From Fratercula arctica (lineage: Eukaryota > Chordata > Aves > Charadriiformes > Alcidae), in assembly GCA_947846985.1 (NCBI GenBank), contig CANTUZ010000014.1, positions 10,461,837 through 10,525,836 on the forward strand: 64,000 nt of DNA, written 5' to 3'. Below are positions 57,801-64,000 of this stretch, one piece after another (the stretch's first letter is position 1; the number at the start of each line of letters is the position of its first letter). A program made the translations under genes and the position numbers. Below the pieces are notes generated by a model, which saw only the letters and a program-made list of their open reading frames with translations, did no database searches and was not told where the DNA came from.

Positions 57801-58487
57801 TCTCCCCCCCTTTTCTCCCCCCCCCTTTTCTCCCCCCCCTTTCTTCCCCCCCCTTTCTTCCCCCCCCCCTTTCTTCCCCCCCCCTTTCTTCCCCCCCCCT
57901 TTCTTCCCCCCCCTCTTTCTTCCCCCCCCCCCTTTCTTCCCCCCCCCCCTCTTTCCTTCCCCCCCCCCTTTCTTCCCCCCCCCCCTTTCTTCCCCCCCCT
58001 CTTTCTTCCCCCCCCCTCTTTCTTCCCCCCCCCTCTTTCTTCCCCCCCCCCTTTCTTCCCCCCCCCCTTTCTTCCCCCCCCCCCCTTTCTTCCCCCCCCC
58101 TTTCTTCCCCCCCCCCTTTCTTCCCCCCCCCTCTTTCTTCCCCCCCCTCTTTCTTCCCCCCCCCTCTTTCTTCCCCCCCCCTTTCTTTTCCCCCCCCTTT
58201 CTTTTCCCCCCTTTCTTTTCCCCCCCCCTTTCTTTCCCCCCCCCTTTCTTTTCCCCCCCTTTCTTTTCCCCCCCCCTTTCTTTCCCCCCCCCCTTTCTTC
58301 CCCCCCCCCCTTTCTCCCCCCCCCCCCTTTCTTCCCCCCCCCCTCTTTCTTTCCCCCCCCCTTTCTTTCCCCCCCCCTCTTTCTTCCCCCCCCCTCTTTC
58401 TTCCCCCCCCCCTCTTTCTTCCCCCCCCCCCTTTCTTCCCCCCCCCCCCCTCTTTCTTCCCCCCCCCCCTCTTTCTCCCCCCAGTGA
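33839..58487 (+). CDS. FCGBP: Gene E: FCGBP-like secreted protein, complete, seven VWD modules (2,962 aa)
   Basis: The exons are 33839-33884, 36883-38103, 38216-38550, 38808-39378, 39881-40482, 40980-41547, 42253-42839, 43330-43897, 45221-45420, 45981-46122, 46685-47016, 47513-48086, 48643-49241, 49624-50188, 50699-51300, 51694-52207, 54031-54230, 55329-55703, 56496-56780 and the stop at 58485-58487, total 8,889 nt. The order is a signal peptide (1 to about 19), IgGFc-binding domain (about 20-422), VWD1-C8 (423-724), TIL-VWD2-C8 (725-1114), TIL-VWD3-C8 (1115-1499), TIL and linker (1500-1613), VWD4-C8 (1614-1915), TIL-VWD5-C8 (1916-2303), TIL-VWD6-C8 (2304-2675), TIL (2676-2742) and a terminal VWD7 without C8 (2743-2962). 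GDPHY survives in VWD1, 4 and 5 only. It probably builds a disulfide-linked secreted scaffold. It runs divergently from gene A. The symbol names the family. Confidence 0.9.
33930..36860. repeat. Degenerate T/A-rich tandem array filling intron 1 of gene E
   Basis: About 2.9 kb of drifting units of 40-60 bp, e.g. 'aaaagcccttattacctgtt' and 'ttgcaatttctgcagcaaaa', with homopolymer A, T and C runs (a C run near 34576-34597). No exon was found inside it. Confidence 0.8.
36883..38103 (+). CDS. FCGBP: Gene E exon 2: IgGFc-binding domain
   Basis: A single 1,221-nt exon after a T-rich tract and TTTCCAG. It runs from [15 protein letters not shown] through [20 protein letters not shown] to [15 protein letters not shown] and LCAT. 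The donor is GTAAGT. Confidence 0.93.
38216..38550 (+). CDS. FCGBP: Gene E exon 3: VWC-like start + VWD1 first half
   Basis: Begins [19 protein letters not shown] and has [19 protein letters not shown], an intact autocleavage motif. Exons 3+4 total 906 nt, exactly the length of exons 11+12. Confidence 0.92.
38621..38662 (+). mobile_element. CR1 3'-end relic in intron 3 of gene E
   Basis: 'gatcttaagggtctttcac' followed by 'aacttaaatgattctatgat' matches the CR1 3' terminus including its ATTCTATG ending. Confidence 0.6.
38808..39378 (+). CDS. FCGBP: Gene E exon 4: VWD1 second half + C8
   Basis: Begins [12 protein letters not shown]. Core [14 protein letters not shown]. The C8 is complete: [25 protein letters not shown] and ANC. 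Donor GTGAGT. Confidence 0.92.
39379..39880. other. Intron 4 of gene E, with short repeats at 39640-39860
   Basis: Units such as 'aaagtccaggaagtccatg' and 'ccaccatgaccgcattgtcc' recur. No exon was seen. Confidence 0.6.
39881..40482 (+). CDS. FCGBP: Gene E exon 5: TIL + VWD2 first half
   Basis: [20 protein letters not shown] starts the TIL. The VWD start reads [14 protein letters not shown], so Asp-Pro is lost. Ends HPGKIT at donor GTGAGT. Confidence 0.92.
40483..40979. other. Intron 5 of gene E, with a hairpin at 40809-40843
   Basis: A near-perfect palindrome, TGTCCTGGTTTGAGGT-aga-ACCTCAAAGCAGGACA (15 of 16 pairs), stands alone here. No exon was seen. Confidence 0.75.
40980..41547 (+). CDS. 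FCGBP: Gene E exon 6: VWD2 second half + C8
   Basis: Begins [12 protein letters not shown]. Core [14 protein letters not shown]. The C8 has [15 protein letters not shown] and ends DDFC. Donor GTAAGT. Confidence 0.92.
41548..42252. other. Intron 6 of gene E
   Basis: 705 bp without an evident tandem array or transposon, one of the few repeat-poor introns in the locus. Confidence 0.6.
42253..42839 (+). CDS. FCGBP: Gene E exon 7: TIL + VWD3 first half
   Basis: [20 protein letters not shown] starts the TIL. The VWD start reads [17 protein letters not shown], with GDPH changed to GDRN. Ends RGKRGDVM at donor GTAAGG. Its tail and donor are tandemly copied downstream. Confidence 0.92.
42788..43100 (+). 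repeat. Exon 7 tail plus donor duplicated into intron 7 of gene E
   Basis: The exon text 'gtctacgggctcacgttgac' recurs as 'gtctacgggctcatgttgac' (42897) and 'gtctatgggctgatgttgac' (43000). Each copy is followed by a degraded donor region and by 'cccacctctttctgggcgca'-like intron text. Three units of about 105-115 bp. Confidence 0.88.
43330..43897 (+). CDS. FCGBP: Gene E exon 8: VWD3 second half + C8
   Basis: Begins [12 protein letters not shown]. Core [15 protein letters not shown]8 with [28 protein letters not shown] and PSFC. Donor GTAAGT. Confidence 0.92.
44100..44410. repeat. Tandem repeat of about 66 bp in intron 8 of gene E
   Basis: Units share 'gaaaagccaacgcgagtgcc', 'aaccaggtgcatttttactg' and 'gggatggggtgcaaacatg'. 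Confidence 0.85.
44503..45187 (-). mobile_element. CR1 LINE, 5'-truncated, reverse orientation, in intron 8 of gene E
   Basis: Starts 'atagaatggtcagagttgg' and 'aagggaccttaaagacc' (reverse complement of the CR1 3' end) and follows the same sequence as the 28714 copy for about 680 bp. It ends only about 33 bp before the exon 9 acceptor. Confidence 0.93.
45221..45420 (+). CDS. FCGBP: Gene E exon 9: stand-alone TIL
   Basis: 200 nt, [20 protein letters not shown] to [11 protein letters not shown]. Acceptor TCCTTCCAG, just after the CR1. Donor GTAGGA. Confidence 0.9.
45981..46122 (+). CDS. FCGBP: Gene E exon 10: cysteine-rich linker
   Basis: 142 nt, [20 protein letters not shown] to GVLGCVNR, resembling the region between TIL and VWD in other modules. 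Phase 0 to 1. Donor GTAAGG. Confidence 0.85.
46123..46684. other. Intron 10 of gene E
   Basis: No exon, transposon or clear tandem array was seen. Confidence 0.5.
46685..47016 (+). CDS. FCGBP: Gene E exon 11: VWC-like start + VWD4 first half
   Basis: [20 protein letters not shown] resembles gene B exon 3 and gene E exon 3. [19 protein letters not shown] keeps the cleavage motif. Marks the start of the second three-VWD block. Confidence 0.92.
47017..47512. other. Intron 11 of gene E
   Basis: Contains a T run near 47067-47083. No exon or array was seen. Confidence 0.5.
47513..48086 (+). CDS. FCGBP: Gene E exon 12: VWD4 second half + C8
   Basis: Begins [12 protein letters not shown]. Core [15 protein letters not shown]8 with [28 protein letters not shown] and SGC. 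Donor GTAAGC. Confidence 0.92.
48120..48590. repeat. Tandem repeat of about 60 bp in intron 12 of gene E
   Basis: Units share 'gacgctgcacgcaacgcgct', 'cggtgcgagatccatcc' and 'ccccgggacgttg'. GC-rich. Confidence 0.9.
48643..49241 (+). CDS. FCGBP: Gene E exon 13: TIL + VWD5 first half
   Basis: [20 protein letters not shown] starts the [22 protein letters not shown] is intact. Closest in pattern to gene B exon 5. Donor GTAGGG. Confidence 0.92.
49260..49590. repeat. Tandem repeat of about 48 bp in intron 13 of gene E
   Basis: Units 'gcgtggcatctgggtgggct' and 'tgcaaggtcgttgcgtggca' start about 20 bp after the donor. Confidence 0.9.
49624..50188 (+). CDS. FCGBP: Gene E exon 14: VWD5 second half + C8
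   Basis: Begins [12 protein letters not shown]. Core [14 protein letters not shown]. 565 nt, the same length as gene B exon 6. C8 ends AFC. Donor GTGCGT. Confidence 0.92.
50200..50660. repeat. Tandem repeat of about 50 bp in intron 14 of gene E
   Basis: Units contain 'ggtctggggctcgcgcgcac' and 'gaagacttttctcatttgca'. Confidence 0.9.
50699..51300 (+). CDS. FCGBP: Gene E exon 15: TIL + VWD6 first half
   Basis: [19 protein letters not shown] starts the TIL. The VWD start reads [19 protein letters not shown], so GDPHY is lost. Ends TQWEVT at donor GTGAGT. Confidence 0.92.
51305..51660. repeat. Tandem repeat of about 35 bp in intron 15 of gene E
   Basis: Units contain 'ggggtgcaaacctggctttg' and 'gggggcaaa' and start within 10 bp of the donor. 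Confidence 0.9.
51694..52207 (+). CDS. FCGBP: Gene E exon 16: VWD6 second half + C8
   Basis: Begins [12 protein letters not shown]. The core reads [15 protein letters not shown], with the first Cys of CGLCG lost. At 514 nt it is the shortest complete VWD/C8 exon, with a short C8 start. Donor GTGAGT. Confidence 0.9.
52210..53790. repeat. 41-bp minisatellite filling intron 16 of gene E
   Basis: About 38 copies of a 41-bp unit ('ggttggcgtttccctgaggg' + 'atgaagcggttgtgggcggtt'). Near-identical copies lie at 53281-53450. Because stop codons are rare in the unit, minus-strand frames stay open for hundreds of codons. Confidence 0.97.
54031..54230 (+). CDS. FCGBP: Gene E exon 17: stand-alone TIL
   Basis: 200 nt, [20 protein letters not shown] to [11 protein letters not shown], similar to gene B exon 9. 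Donor GTGGGT. Confidence 0.9.
54240..55110. repeat. Minisatellite with both orientations in intron 17 of gene E
   Basis: Units carry 'gcacccttggaagggg' and 'tgttgcacccatgaatgtcc'. Copies near 54660-54780 are in the opposite orientation ('ccttccaagggtgcaac'). Confidence 0.93.
55329..55703 (+). CDS. FCGBP: Gene E exon 18: first half of degenerate VWD7
   Basis: 375 nt, phase 0 both sides. [16 protein letters not shown], then [15 protein letters not shown] in place of GDPHYxTFDG, ending KRDKKVW. Counterpart of gene B exon 10. Confidence 0.9.
55740..56300. repeat. Minisatellite of about 115 bp in intron 18 of gene E
   Basis: Units contain 'cccttcattttgaccaaaa', 'gcctttttcccccaatttc' and 'tccctcatcccaccgccac'. 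Confidence 0.9.
56496..56780 (+). CDS. FCGBP: Gene E exon 19: second half of degenerate VWD7
   Basis: Begins [12 protein letters not shown]. Core [14 protein letters not shown]. Ends AWRAPDFTH at donor GTGAGT in phase 0. No C8 follows, as in gene B exon 11. If not spliced, the frame ends seven codons later. Confidence 0.88.
56890..57480. repeat. Same 115-bp minisatellite family, in intron 19 of gene E
   Basis: Units 'cagattaaccaaaaatcgc', 'tttcacgcaagggaagcc' and 'gtgtccttcatcccaccatc' match those in intron 18. Confidence 0.88.
57727..58484. repeat. Giant polypyrimidine array (CCCCCCTTTCTT) abutting the last acceptor of gene E
   Basis: About 760 bp of almost pure C/T in 12-16 bp units, preceded by a G-rich stretch (57593-57720). 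It runs straight into CTCCCCCCAG at 58484. Confidence 0.96.
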
Positions 58488-58735
58488 TGCCAAACCCCCA
58501 CTTTTAGACGCCTGGGCCTGGGAACGGCCGCGCCTCATCGCTGACGTCACCGGGGCCGAAACGGAGCCTGTCCCCCCCGCCCCCCCCCCCCCCCCACCAC
58601 CCCCCCCAAAAAAAAGGGATTCCCCCCCAAATTTGAGATGTCTGTGTCGTCCGTCCCCCCCCCCCAAAAAAAGAAACCGGGAGAAGGCGCCGCTGCCTTC
58701 GATTTTTCCGCAATAAAATCCCCAAAAGTTGCGGG
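58485..58735 (+). other. FCGBP: Gene E terminal exon: stop codon and 3' UTR
   Basis: Joined to exon 19 in phase 0, the first codon after the acceptor is TGA (58485-58487). AATAAA is at 58712-58717. The 3' end is placed roughly 20 bp later. Confidence 0.6.
58712..58717 (+). promoter_or_regulatory. Poly(A) signal AATAAA of gene E
   Basis: AATAAA in 'cgcaataaaatccc', followed by a G-rich run from 58732. Confidence 0.65.
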
Positions 58736-58919
58736 GGGGGGGGGGGGGGAAGTGAGAGCGTGGGAAAAGCTGGTTGTGGGGCTGGGGGGGGTTGGGGGTG
58801 GGGGGGGTCCCGGATGCCTGGGGGGGGCGGAGGGGGGGGGTGTTTCCCGGACACCTGCGTCCCCTGCCAGCCCCGTCCTGCCCCGGGCTGTTCCTGACCC
58901 CCCCTTGACCGCTTTCAGT

Positions 58920-59290
58920 CAATATTTCCCTGGCACGGGGCCCCCCCACCGCCCGGGTCCCCCCCCCCGGGGGGTGACACCCGGACACCAGGGTCCCCCC
59001 CCCCGGGGGTTGACACCGGGACACCTGGGTCCCCCCCCCCGGGGGGTGACACCCGGACACCAGGGTCCCCCCGGGGGGGTGACACACGGACACCTGGATC
59101 CCCCCCCCCGGGGGGTGACACCGGGACGCCTGAGTCCCCCCCGGGGGGGTGACACCCGGACACCTGGGTACCCCCGGGGGGTGACACCCGGACACCTGGG
59201 TCCCTCCCGGGGGGTGACACACGGATACCTGGATCCCCCCCGGGGGGGTGACACCCGGACACCTGGGTCCCCCCAGGGAAGAGGGAGGGG
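58920..59290. repeat. 35-bp minisatellite between genes E and F
   Basis: Units 'ggggggtgacacccggacac' + 'ctgggtcccccccccc', about 10 copies. Confidence 0.95.
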
Positions 59291-59860
59291 TGTCCCCTTC
59301 CCCCTGTCTCCAGTCGCTCCCAGTACATCCCAGTCCCCGCCCCCCATCAGTCTCTTCTAGTCTCCCCCAGTTTGGCCCAGTCCCCTCCAGTGCGCCCCCG
59401 CTCTCCCCAGTACATCCCACTCCCATCCAGTGTGTCCCCAGTATACCCCAGTCCCCCCATGAGTCCCTTCCAGTCTCTCCCAGCTTGTCCCAGTGCCCTC
59501 CACTGTGCCCCCAGTACATACCAGTCCTCCCTTCCAGTCCCCTCCAGTGTGACCCCAGTGTTTCCAGTACCTCCCAGTATGTCCCAGTCCCCTCCAGTGC
59601 ACCCCCAGTGTCCCCAGTTCCTCCCAGTGTCCCCCCATGTCCCCCCCATTTCACCCCAGTGTCTCCCCAGTACACCCCCAAGTGCATTCCAGTCCTCCCC
59701 CAGTGTCACCAGTCCCTCCCAGTTTGCCCCAGTGCCTGCCAATACAGGGGTCCCCCCTGCAGTGTCCCTCCCAGTGTCCCCCAGCACGTCCCAGTCCCCC
59801 CCAGTGTCCCCCCACAAGAGCCAACAGTCCATCCCAGTTTGTCCCAGTCCCCCCCAGTGG
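59291..59860. repeat. CCCAGT-rich minisatellite upstream of gene F
   Basis: Units such as 'cagtcccctccagtgtgtcc' and 'ccagtacatcccagt' recur. Confidence 0.9.
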
Positions 59861-59957
59861 CGGTGGGGGCAGAGAAGGAAGTGCCCGGGGCCCTGGGAGG
59901 TGCCACCTGCGTCCCCGTCCCCCCCCCGTCCCCCCCCCCGGGGCTGTCCCCAGCCCT

Positions 59958-59966
59958 GTCCATAAA
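59958..59966 (+). promoter_or_regulatory. Possible TATA-like element of gene F
   Basis: 'tccataaag' lies about 40 bp upstream of the ATG at 60003. It is a weak match. Unlike genes A-E, no acceptor sits next to the ATG, so the first exon may start here. Confidence 0.3.
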
Positions 59967-60002
59967 GTGACACCAGTCACGCTGCCGGCACCAGCCACCA
60001 CC

Positions 60003-60013
60003 ATGGGACCGCG
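60003..60013 (+). CDS. Gene F exon 1
   Basis: ATGGGACCGCG followed by GTGAGT. In frame with exon 2, but very short, and the downstream ATG at 61524 gives a better signal peptide. Confidence 0.5.
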
Positions 60014-63000
60014 GTGAGTGCGGGGACACTGGGGGACAGGGGAGGGGACATGGGGACACTGGGGGACACTGGGGGACAGGGGAGGGGACATGGGGACACT
60101 GGGGGACATTGAGGGACAGGGGAGGGGACATGGGGACACTGGGGGACATTGAGAGACATGGGAGGGGACATGGGGACACTGGGGGACACTGAGGGACAGG
60201 GGAGGGGACATGGAGGGGGACATTGAGGGACATGGGAGGGGACATGGGGACACTGGGGGACAGGGGAGGGGACATGGGGACATGGAGGGGGACATTGAGG
60301 GACATGGGAGGGGACATGGGGACACTGGGGGACAGGGGAGGGGACATGAGAAGGACATTGGGGGACATGGGAGGGGACACGAGAAGGACGTGGGGACATG
60401 GGAGGGGACGTGGGGACACATGGACACAGGGGGACATGGAGGGAGACATTGAGGGACATGGGAGGGGACACGAGAAGGACGTGGGGACATGGGAGGGGAC
60501 GTGGGGACATCTGGACACATGGGGACATGGGAGGGACACTGGGGGACATGTGAGAGGACATGGGGACGTGGGAGGGGACATCTGGACACATGGGGACATT
60601 GGGGGACATGAGAGGGGACATAAGAAGGACGTGGGGACACAGGAGGGGACATGGGGACCTGGAGGGGGACCTGGGGGACATTGAGGGAGATGGGAGGGGA
60701 CATTGCGGGACATGGGGACATGGGAGGGGACGTGGGGACATCTGGATATATGAGGACATGGGGGGACGCGGATGGAGGAAAGATGGGTGGATGAAGGATG
60801 GGTGGATGGAGAAGACATGGATGGGTGGATGAAGGACAGGCAGATGGATGAAGGAGACATGGATGGGTGGATGAAGGATGGATGGGTGGATGGAGAAGAC
60901 ATGGATTGGTGGATGAAGGATGGATGGGTGGATGGAGAAGGCATGGATTGGTGGATGAAGGATGGATGGGTGGATGGGTGGGTGGATGGATGGATGGAGA
61001 AGACATGGATGGGTGGATGAAGGACGGGGGGATGGATGAAGGAGACATGGATGGATGGATGGAGAAGACATGGATGGGTGGATGAAGGACGGGGGGATGG
61101 ATGAAGGAGACATGGATGGGTGGATGAAGGAGGCATGGATTGGTGGATGAAGGATGGATGGATGAAGGAGACATGGATGGGTGGATGAAGGATGGATGGG
61201 CGGGGGATGGATGGATGAAGGAGACATGGATGGATGGATGGAGAAGACATGGATGGGTGGATGAAGGATGGATGGAGAAGACATGGATGGGTGGATGAAG
61301 GATGGATGAAGGAGACATGGATGGGTGGATGGAGAAGACATGGATGGGTGGATGAAGGATGGATGGGTGGTGGATGGATGGATGAAGGATGGATGGGTGG
61401 ATGAAGGATGGATGGGTGGATGAAGGATGGATGGAGAAGACATGGATGGGTGGATGAAGGATGGACAGACGGCCGGCCAGACGAGCACCCCTCACCCCCC
61501 GCTCCCCCAGGCCCAGCCAGATGACGGCTCCCCCCGTTCTCCTCCTCCTCCTCCTCAGCCACACAGACGAGTGGGGACCCCTGGGGACGTGGGGGTCACC
61601 CACGAGACCCCTGGGTAAGTGGGGACACCATGGGCACATGGGGGCACCCATGGGACACCCGGACGAGTGGGGACACGGGTCCCATACTCCCATACTGGGA
61701 GGTTCTGGGGTGACACTGGGAGGTCCCAGACCCATATTGGGAGGTCCTGGAGTGACACTGGGAGGTTCCAGTCCCACACTGGGAAGCCCCAGACCCATAC
61801 TGGGAGGTTCTGGGGTGATACTGGGGGTCCCAGGCCCATAATGGCGGTGGTGGTGGGGTCCCATACCCTTTTTGGGAGGTCCCATGCCCATACTGGAAGG
61901 TCCCACAGTGACATGGGGGGTTCTGGGGCCACCATGGGGGACTTAGACCCACGGTGGGGGGGGGGTGGTCCTCACCCCTCGCCGTGGGTCGCTGACGGGT
62001 GCCCCCCCAGATGGGGTGCTCTACCCCTTCGGGCCGGAGGTTGGGGACGAGGCCACCCCCCATGAAGACGACGGGATGAGCCCCGAGATCTTCCTCTGGG
62101 AGACCTTCTCCTTCTACGGACGACCCCAACGCTCCCTCTACGTGGGTCCCGGGCCCCATGGCAGGGGGGTGCTGTGGGTTGGGGTGCTATGGGGCACCAT
62201 GGTTGGGGACACCAAGAGTTGGGTGATACCACGTGGTTGGGACACCATGGGTGGAGACACCAGGGCTGGGTGACACCATGAGTTTGGGCCACCATGGTTG
62301 AAGGCACCATGGGTTGGAGACCCCATGGCTGGGTGACACCACGGGTTAGAGGCCACCATGGGTTGGGGACCAACATGGTTTGGAGGCCACTATGGGTTGA
62401 GGGTCAAGATGCTTGGGGCCACCATGAACTGGAGATGTCATGGTTGGGGGCCACCATGGTCGGGGCCACCATGGTTGAAGGCCACTACGGGTGACAGGTG
62501 GGTCACCGTGGGGTGACGGTTGCTTCCTACAGGTGAACAACAATGGGGTGGTGTCATTTGGGACCGGGGTCCCCGAGTTCACCCCCGAGCCCTTCCCGCT
62601 GCCCGGCCACCGCCCCTTCGTGGCCCCATACTGGGCCGACGTGGACACCAGACTGGGAGGAGACGTCTTCTACCGGCAGAGCCGGGAGCCGGAGCTGCTG
62701 GCCCGCCTGACCCGTGACCTGGCCGCCGCCGTGACACCCTCAGAGCCACCCCCTCGGCCCACCTGGGCCTTCGTGGCCACCTGGCATCGTGTCTCCTACT
62801 TTGGGGCCGCCTCCGAGAAGGTGGCATGTGGGGGACGAGGGAGGTGGTCAACCGTCCTGACCCCCAACCGTGGTGGCCTCCCATGACGGTGTCACCCACC
62901 CACGTGGGGACATGGGGATGGCGAAGAGGGACACGGGGAGGACATGGGGACGTGGGACCGGGCCCAGAAGGTGGCCACGTTGTGGGGGACACGGGGACGT

Positions 63001-63477
63001 GGAGAGACGTGGGGGGTGGGACATGGGGACACTGGGGATGTGGGGACACGGAGGGACACGGACGCACGGGGATGGGCCGCAAGGACACGGGGACAGAGGG
63101 ACGTGGGGGGGTCACAGGGGTGGAGATGGGGCGTGGGGACGCGGGGGGACACGGGTGACACGGGGGGGGACATGGGGAACGGGGACACGAGGAGAACGCG
63201 GGGCCGGGCCCAGAAGGTGGCCACGTTGTGGGGGCCACGGGCCGCAGGGATGGAGACACGGAGCCGGGGGCCACAGCAACGGTGACGACGCGGTGACGAC
63301 GCGGTGACGACGCGGTGACACGGTGACGTCCCGCCACAGGTCAACACCTTCCAGGCCGTGTTGGCCACCGACGGGGCCACCTCCTTCGTCATCCTCAACT
63401 ACGGGGACCTCCAGTGGACCACGGGCATCTCCAACCAGGGGGACGCCCACACGGGCCTGGGGGGCACCCCCGCCCAG
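60003..63477 (+). CDS. Gene F: secreted NIDO-domain protein (paralogue of gene A), 5' part (at least 224 aa)
   Basis: The exons are 60003-60013, 61511-61614, 62011-62141, 62533-62820 and 63340-63477, in frame throughout. Exons 3 and 5 have the same length and phase as gene A exons 3 and 5 (131 and 138 nt). A hydrophobic stretch ([12 protein letters not shown]) acts as the signal. If translation starts at 61524 ([10 protein letters not shown]), the first exon is non-coding. NIDO motifs are [55 protein letters not shown] and [14 protein letters not shown]. The last exon (counterpart of gene A exon 6) lies beyond the right edge. Expected to be extracellular. Confidence 0.85.
60014..61480. repeat. 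Two minisatellites filling intron 1 of gene F
   Basis: 60014-60770 holds 'ggggacatggggacactgg' units. 60771-61480 holds GGATG-rich units ('tggatgaaggatggatgggt', 'ggagaagacatggatgggtg'). Confidence 0.97.
61511..61614 (+). CDS. Gene F exon 2: signal peptide
   Basis: Acceptor CTCCCCCAG. Encodes [20 protein letters not shown] and a short spacer. Phase 1 end at GTAAGT. Confidence 0.78.
61640..61920. repeat. Minisatellite in intron 2 of gene F
   Basis: Units 'actgggaggttctggggtga' and 'ggtcccagacccatattggg'. Confidence 0.9.
62011..62141 (+). CDS. Gene F exon 3: start of NIDO domain
   Basis: [16 protein letters not shown] to YGRPQRSLY. Donor GTGGGT. Confidence 0.9.
62160..62500. repeat. Degenerate minisatellite in intron 3 of gene F
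   Basis: Units 'caccatggttggggacacc' and 'gggttggagaccccatgg'. Confidence 0.85.
62533..62820 (+). CDS. Gene F exon 4: NIDO core
   Basis: [20 protein letters not shown] to [16 protein letters not shown]. Donor GTGGCA. Confidence 0.92.
62890..63330. repeat. Minisatellite in intron 4 of gene F
   Basis: Units of the 'acatggggacgtgggacc' type, 'ggcccagaaggtggccacgt' twice (62959 and 63207), and 'gtgacgacgcg' repeats before the acceptor. Confidence 0.85.
63340..63477 (+). CDS. Gene F exon 5: NIDO domain
   Basis: [20 protein letters not shown] to LGGTPAQ. The donor GTGGGG is repeated every 42 bp downstream. Confidence 0.9.
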
Positions 63478-63595
63478 GTGGGGACACGGGGGACGGCGGG
63501 GTGACCCCCCCCCGCCCAGGTGGGGACACGGGGGACGGCGGGGTGACCCCCCCCCGCCCAGGTGGGGACACGGGGGACGGCAGGGTGACCCCCTG
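63471..63595 (+). repeat. 42-bp repeat containing the exon 5 donor of gene F
   Basis: CGCCCAG|GTGGGG occurs at 63477/63478, 63519/63520 and 63561/63562, each with the same downstream 'acacgggggacggcgggg'. Confidence 0.95.
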
Positions 63596-63659
63596 TTGTC
63601 ATCCCCCCCCCACCCCCCCCACCCAAGGGGACCAGGGCCACCCGCCCGGCTGGGGGGAG

Positions 63660-64000
63660 CTCGGGGGGGTTGGGGTGGGATTAAGGGAATTTGAGGGGGA
63701 AATGGGGGGATTTTGGTGGAATTAAGGGAATTTGGGGGGAAATTATGGAATTTGGGGTGGAATTCGGGGTGGAAGTAGGGGATTTGGGTGGAATTAAGGG
63801 AATTTGGCATGAAATTAGGGAATTTGGGGGGAAATTGGGGGATTTTGGTGGAATTAAGGGAATTTGGGGTGAAATTAGGGAATTCGGGGTGGAATTAGGG
63901 GTGGAATTAGGGGCTTTTGGTGGAATTAAGGGAATTTGGGGTGGAATTAGGGAATTCGGGGTGGAATTCGGGGTGGAATTTAGGGTGGAAGTAGGGGATT
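63660..64000. repeat. G/A-rich minisatellite at the right edge
   Basis: Units 'ggaatttggggtggaatta' and 'gggaattcggggtggaatt' run off the window, inside intron 5 of gene F. Confidence 0.95.

Noticed and set aside
57299..58507. Long Pro/Phe/Ser-rich (plus) and Gly/Lys-rich (minus) open frames
   Set aside because: Simple translation of the CCCCCCTTTCTT array on either strand.
59347..61906. Open frames of 500-750 codons rich in Pro, His and Ser on the minus strand
   Set aside because: They cross the gene F first intron and consist of the GGGGACA and GGATG repeats. No splice or domain support.

Overview
This window is vertebrate nuclear DNA, most likely from a bird. The genes are multi-exon with GT-AG introns. 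The interspersed repeats are CR1 LINEs: two long 5'-truncated copies in reverse orientation and two short 3'-end relics. There is also one solo LTR of avian ERVL type. Introns are short and GC-rich, and most are packed with tandem repeats, as is common on avian microchromosomes. No tRNA, rRNA, CRISPR or bacterial feature was seen.

The locus is a cluster of secreted cysteine-rich proteins of the FCGBP (IgG Fc-binding protein, mucin-like) and NIDO (alpha-tectorin-like) families. On the minus strand, right to left, lie: gene A, a complete 272-aa NIDO protein (exons 29857 to 26292); gene B, a complete FCGBP-like protein of about 1,720-1,736 aa with four VWD modules (exons 23869 to 12143 or 10868); and gene C, the 5' part of a second FCGBP-like gene (exons 5025 to 265) that runs off the left edge. 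On the plus strand lie gene E, a complete 2,962-aa FCGBP-like protein with seven VWD modules (exons 33839 to 58487), and gene F, the 5' part of a NIDO paralogue of gene A (exons from 60003) that runs off the right edge. The two halves point away from each other across a 4-kb intergenic segment. That segment holds a 1.67-kb imperfect palindrome and a clear TATA box for gene E.

The exon chains were read by hand. Every junction keeps the reading frame, and summed exon lengths give whole codon numbers for the three complete genes. The FCGBP-like genes are built from interchangeable two-exon units: a TIL + VWD first-half exon, then a VWD second-half + C8 exon. Each unit is bounded by phase-1 introns. 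Gene E carries two copies of a three-VWD block where gene B has one. Products are expected to be secreted into mucus or luminal gels: the VWD/C8/TIL assemblies form large disulfide-rich scaffolds, and NIDO proteins are matrix-like. These roles are inferred from the families.

The most unusual property is that many introns are filled by their own private minisatellite, often starting within tens of bases of the 5' splice site. In at least two introns the repeat unit contains a copy of the exon tail plus splice donor. This suggests that splice-site duplication seeded the arrays.
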